From Erythrophleum ivorense (taxonomy: Eukaryota; Streptophyta; Magnoliopsida; Fabales; Fabaceae), in NCBI GenBank assembly GCA_026724425.1, contig JAIUCV010000009.1, forward strand, positions 17,247,294-17,311,293: a stretch of DNA of 64,000 bases, given 5' to 3'. Positions 59,901 through 64,000 of this stretch are shown in pieces (within the stretch, counting starts at the first letter, position 1; each line of letters starts with the position of its first letter). The translations under genes and the position numbers were made by a program. Under the pieces are notes generated by a model. The model was not told where the DNA came from. It saw only the letters and a list, made by a program, of their open reading frames with translations, and ran no database searches.

Positions 59901-60543
59901 TCTAGAGAGGGAGATATGATTTTTCAAAGCTTCAATCCAGTGTCAGGCATCCAACCAAACCTTAGTCACTGTTTGATCAAATTTCAGGGTCTGGGAGAGC
60001 TTGAACTGTTATGGAGTTATTTTTTCCTTCTATATAACATCCTCAGATTTCTAGATTGATATCATTCACTTGAATTGGAATTTTTTGAAATTAATTGGAC
60101 ATTTTTGAAGTTCATATCAGTAAATTGTGACAGCATCAGGACCTAGACCAAGATTACATAATTTTGATGTTTTCTCGAGCTTTCCATAATGACCGAGATT
60201 ACATGATTTTGATGTTTTTAGATTTAGTTATGATTTTCCAAAATTTTGGATAGAATGGGGGCAAATCTGGCCGAAATTCAATAAGTTCAATTTATGCTCC
60301 ATTTCGGTTTCCTTGGCTCATGAGCAAGATTTTGTGATGCAAATGAGTAGTAATAATGTATTTAAATATAAGGATGTATGGTATGAACCCACATGGTCCA
60401 CATGACACCAATTGTGAATTTTTAAGTATGACATAACGCGATTAAATCCATTATTATTGGTTCCTTTTCCATGTGCTCTTATGAACATGATGATATGGAG
60501 CTTATGAATCCCATGAATAGGGTTAGATATATATGGTATTACA
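56932..60543 (+). repeat. A4 5' LTR, 3612 bp
   Basis: Starts TGTAACGTTCGATTTC, ends TATGGTATTACA. Landmarks match A1's LTR closely at the start (GCAAGTCCCCTGAGATGAG near 56981 against 4191). It contains the 31 bp-type array (about 58780-58980), the 188 bp-type units (about 59700-60260) and a 41 bp near-duplication around 60150-60220 (GATTACATAATTTTGATG and GATTACATGATTTTGATG). Confidence 0.88.
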
Positions 60544-60548
60544 TTTAT

Positions 60549-60560
60549 TGGTATCAGAGC
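60549..60560 (+). promoter_or_regulatory. Primer binding site of A4, initiator Met tRNA
   Basis: TGGTATCAGAGC, 5 bases after the LTR end, identical to A1's site. Confidence 0.9.
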
Positions 60561-60703
60561 ATTGGTTCAGGCATATTGCTTTGAGTTGTGGCTTAAAATT
60601 ATGTGATTGGCCTTGTATATGAGATGTTTATGGATCATTTGAGTGTAGCGTGGTGGTGTGTGTTCCCCTTTTATACTAAACTATGTTATGATGTTTTAGA
60701 AAT

Positions 60704-61936
60704 ATGGTAAACACATGGAGAGGTTGAGACAGGCCGCCTAGAACAGCTAGACTAGAGTCTAAAGAGGCTCGTGCTAAGGATAGAGTCGAGCGCAGTGATC
60801 AAGTGGCTGGAGCCCTGCAAGCTATACCTGGATCAACAACAAGTTGTGATTATGCAATTTCAAAAACAACTTATTGAGAGAGACAGCTACGTGCCTACTG
60901 CTCCTCTGCCACCACCACCACAGCCCTCAAACTGTCTCGAGCATTCAGAGGCAACTCATTTAGATGCACAGACACATATGCAGGCTGTTGTCTCGATTCC
61001 ACCAACTCAGACGGCTCCTGCGCAGCAGCAACCCTCGACCAGAAAGGTGGTTACACAGTTTAGGAAATTCGGGCCTCCTACCTTTGATGTGAGATGAATG
61101 TAGATAAAGCTGAGGCCTGGACTATGGAACTAGAGCAAATCTTTGAGGTGATGGAATGCACGTCTGAGCAAAATGCCAAGATGGCTGAGTTCCAATAACA
61201 GAAAGAAGCAATCTACTGGTGGAAAGGCACTGATCCTATCTTGAGAGCGAGGAATGCTCCGATCACTTAGGAGGCATTCCTCAAGGCATTCCACGAAAAA
61301 TATTTCCCCGATTCAATCAGAGACGAACAAGAATCCTAATTCATTTTATTTAAGCAGACTCCAAGGATGTCCATGGACCAGTATGTGGCGAAGTTTGTTA
61401 AGCTCTCCAGATATTCCTCCTACCTGCAGAGACATGATAATGAGAGATAGAGGGTAGACAGGTTAGAGAAGGGCTTGCTCCCTGAGATTAGAGATAGGGT
61501 AGTGCCATAGAGAATCAAGCACTTTAATACCTTAGTTGAGGTGTGCAGAGTGATAGAGATAAATCTCAAAATGATGCAGCCTATGTCTAGTGCCAGAGCA
61601 CCCCTTCCCCTCCCTGAGCCCAAAAGACCTAGAGAGGGTTCCCAAGCTGCAGTTACTAGCCATAGAGGTGGTAAAAGTTAGTGGAGCAGAAGAGGCAAGA
61701 GGAGAAGAGTTTAGTCCAGTAGAGTCAGTACTACTCCTATAGCTTGTCCCCAGTGTGGCAGAAATCATGGGAATAAATCGTGCTACACGGGGCAGAATGT
61801 CTGTTATAGATGTGGTAGGCCAGGGCACATGGCCAGGGACTACACCTAGGCTCCACAGCAGTTGACCTAGCAGAGGGAGATGGCTCCTATACCCAGACCT
61901 TAAACCCAGGGTAGAGTTTTCGCCCTGACACAGTAG
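60704..61936 (+). pseudogene. A4 gag, broken
   Basis: ATG 60704 is followed by the same MV-T-RG start as A1. The N-terminal part then reads best in another frame (60771-61097: Gln-rich, Pro-rich, ending TQFRKFGPPTF) and shifts back at about 61090. The capsid-like core has DKAEAWTMELEQIF, FHEKYFPDSI and KLSRYSSYLQR, with stops at 61196 and after. There are two zinc knuckles where A1 shows one. The first is CX2CX3HX4C (61745-61783), one residue short. The second (61802-61843) has CX2CX4H but Tyr instead of the last Cys. A TAG at 61934 (CAG expected) separates it from protease. Confidence 0.85.
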
Positions 61937-64000
61937 GAGGCTAGCCAGTCCCCGAGTCTGACTCAAGGTACTATTAAGATAAATGATTTTTCTATAATTG
62001 CATTATTTGATTCAGGCGTTAGCCATTCTTTTATATCATATGACTGTGTTAGGGGGTTGGGTTTGAGTATGTGTACATTACCATATGACTTGCATGTATA
62101 CAGTCCCATTGGAAACAGAGCCATAACCTCTTATGCCTGCTTAAATTGTGTAGTCCAGTTCAATCATTATTATACCACACTTGATTTGATTTGTATGCCC
62201 TTTATTGATATTGATTTGATCATTGGTATGAATTGGATGTCTGTGAACAATGCCACACTAGACTATAGCTGCAAATGTATTACTGTGCCAGAATGTGGGA
62301 CCCTGCCTAGTACTAGGACTAAGCTAGTTGTTATGACCACCTCCCAGGCTGAGAGATCCTTAGAGCATGGTTGCCAGGGCTTCCTAGTTTTCTTTTCAGT
62401 TCAGGTTGAGATAGAAGAGGGAATAGAGGAAATTCCAGTAGTGAGAGAGTTCCTTAAGGTATTCCCAAAAGAGATTAGTGGCTTATCCCCAGAGAGAGAA
62501 TTAGAATTTCCTATAGATATTGTACCTAAGGTAGGTCCAGTGTCTAAGGCCTCGTACAGAATGGCTCCCACTGAACTAGCAGAGTTAAAGAGACAGATAG
62601 AAGAGCTTTTAGAAAAAGGTTTCATTAGACTCAGTGTCTCACTGTGGGGAGCTCCAGTCTTATTCATAAAGAAGAAAGATGAGAGCCTTAAGTTATGTAT
62701 AGATTATAAGGAACTCAATAAGATAACTATTAAGAACAAATATCCTCTCCCTCAAACAGATAACCTCCTAGACCAGCTAGTAGGAACGTTGATGTTCTCT
62801 AAGATAGACCTCAGGTCAGGGTATCACTAGCTCAGAATCAAGGCCGAAGACATCCCTAAGACAACCTTTAGAACCAAGTATAGGCATTATGAATTTTTGG
62901 TTATGCCCTTCGGGTTAACGAATGCACTTACAGTATTTATGGACTAGATGAACAGAGTCTTTAGGCCATACTTAGATAGGTTTGTAGTAGTCTTCATAAA
63001 TAACATTCTCATCTATTCAAAGAGTAAAGTTAAACATGAACAGCACCTGAGATTAACCCTAGAAACCTTGAGGAAAAATTAGTTGTACGCTAAACTTAGT
63101 AAATGTGATTTTTGGCTCACTAAGGTCCAGTTCCTAGGCCATGTGATCTCCCAAATAGGAGTCATAGTAGATCCCTATAAAGTAGAGGCAGTTTTATAGT
63201 GGGAGAGACCTAGGACAGTGACAAAGATCAGGAGCTTCCTAGGTTTAGCAGGATACTACAGGAGATTTCTTCAGGACTTTTCTCAGATAGCTATACCGCT
63301 GACTAGGCTCACTAGTAAAAATGTGCCTTTTGTGTGGGATGAGAAGTGTGAAAAGAGCTTCCAAGAGCTGAAGCATAGGTTAACTACAGCCCCAATTTTA
63401 GTACTTCCTGACCCTAAAGAGACTTTTGTAGTCTATAGTGATGCCTCAAAGAAAGGGTTAGGATGTGTTCTTATGTAGGGAGGCAGAGTGGTAGCATATG
63501 CTTCTAGGCAGTTGAAACCACATGAGGAAAATTACCCTACACATGATTTAGAGCTAGTAGTGGTATTGTTCGTACTTAAGATATGGAGATACTACCTGTA
63601 TGGAGCAACCATAGAAATTTTTAGTGACCACAAGAGCCTTAAGTATTTGTTTGAGCAGAAAGAGTTAAATATGAGGCAGAGATGGTGGTTAAAGTTCCTA
63701 AAAGATTATGATTTCACTTTGAAATGCCACCCAAGAAAAGCAAATGTGGTTGCAGATGCATTAAGTAGGAAATCTATACATATGGCCTATATGATGATCA
63801 GAGAGCAGGAATTGATTGAGAGATTCAAGGATATGAGTCTCTTATGTGTAATGCATTTGGGGAAACTATTGATGAGTGAAACCCAGATAGAAAATGATCT
63901 GAGGAGTCAGATTAGGGATGCCTAACTAGAGGATAAACAAGTGAGAAAGATTAGAGCCCAAATATCCTAGGGTAGCACTCTAGACTTTAATCTATCTGAG
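61937..64000 (+). pseudogene. A4 pol: protease, RT, RNase H, start of integrase
   Basis: Protease has the catalytic DSG at 62009-62017 (ALFDSGVSHSFIS), followed by a full-length spacer with IIGMNWM. RT begins near 62450 and keeps FLVMPFGLTNA, but both catalytic Asp codons are Asn (62999-63004, FINNILIYS), so it could not polymerise. RNase H (63390-63780) has FVVYSDASKKGLG and THDLEL, then the conserved SRKSIH. Stops where Gln is expected occur at 62828, about 63197, 63476 and 63923; others occur at about 62945 (Tyr expected) and 63080. There are no frameshifts. The integrase zinc-finger region lies beyond the window end. Confidence 0.88.

Larger units (their letters stand above)
56932..64000 (+). 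mobile_element. Family A copy A4, cut by window end
   Basis: 5' LTR 56932-60543, primer site 60549-60560, gag from 60704 and pol to the window end, all plus strand. It is inserted in an inverted family A LTR; ATTAG at 56927-56931 would be the left target duplication. From about 61094 to 64000 one frame is kept without frameshift but with about eighteen stops by my reading. It is the only copy here that keeps the region between protease and RT. Confidence 0.9.

Noticed and set aside
61532..61966. 144-codon minus-strand frame opposite A4 gag
   Set aside because: Shadow of gag; the plus strand carries the zinc knuckles in this stretch.

Overview
This window is plant nuclear DNA (most likely a eudicot; the species cannot be told from it) made almost entirely of retrotransposons lodged inside one another. 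No host gene, tRNA, rRNA or CRISPR array was recognised. The main component, called family A here, is a Ty3/gypsy chromovirus of Tekay/Del type. It has an initiator-Met-tRNA primer site, gag with zinc knuckles, pol in the order protease, reverse transcriptase, RNase H, integrase, a C-terminal chromodomain, and unusually long LTRs of 3.6 to 4.2 kb that begin TGTAAC and end GTTACA. All copies are pseudogenes with stops, frameshifts or deletions.

Layout, left half: copy A1 (1-7955; its 5' LTR is cut by the window edge) sits in the 5' LTR of element D (about 7961-15949), a non-autonomous LTR element with a tRNA-Asp primer site and an unknown acidic protein but no pol. D abuts the RT domain of copy A2 (about 15950-32428). 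A2 is itself split by an inverted family A LTR pair (17092-24262, near-perfect 5 bp target duplication), and its 3' LTR is split by a solo LTR of a second family, B (26727-29635, perfect target duplication CATAC). A2 ends 17 bp before the end of a B 5' LTR. That B element has a short internal region (32446-33710) and a 3' LTR (33711-46404) split by another inverted A LTR pair (34833-41478, target duplication ATAAC) and a solo A LTR (42111-45836). A further A LTR fragment closes at 48567. The order of closing ends (A1, D, A2, B, A) fits a Russian-doll nest whose left edges all lie beyond the window.

Right half: an unassigned LTR-like block (48568-49712), a Ty1/copia RNase H remnant with its 3' LTR (49713-50913), a GAA microsatellite, old A-like fragments (51015-53538), an inverted A LTR (53539-56931), and inserted in it copy A4 (56932-64000, cut by the window end) with 5' LTR, primer site, gag and pol.

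Points of most interest: family A LTRs contain two internal tandem arrays (six units of about 31 bp, and four or five units of about 188 bp, the count differing between copies); two LTR pairs have lost everything between them with the break exactly at an LTR end; GC-rich islands of short palindromic words occur inside otherwise AT-rich LTRs; and premature stops are largely TAG where CAG is expected, as methylcytosine decay would give. I found no intact novel system; the interest lies in repeat architecture. Percent identities and ages were not computed.
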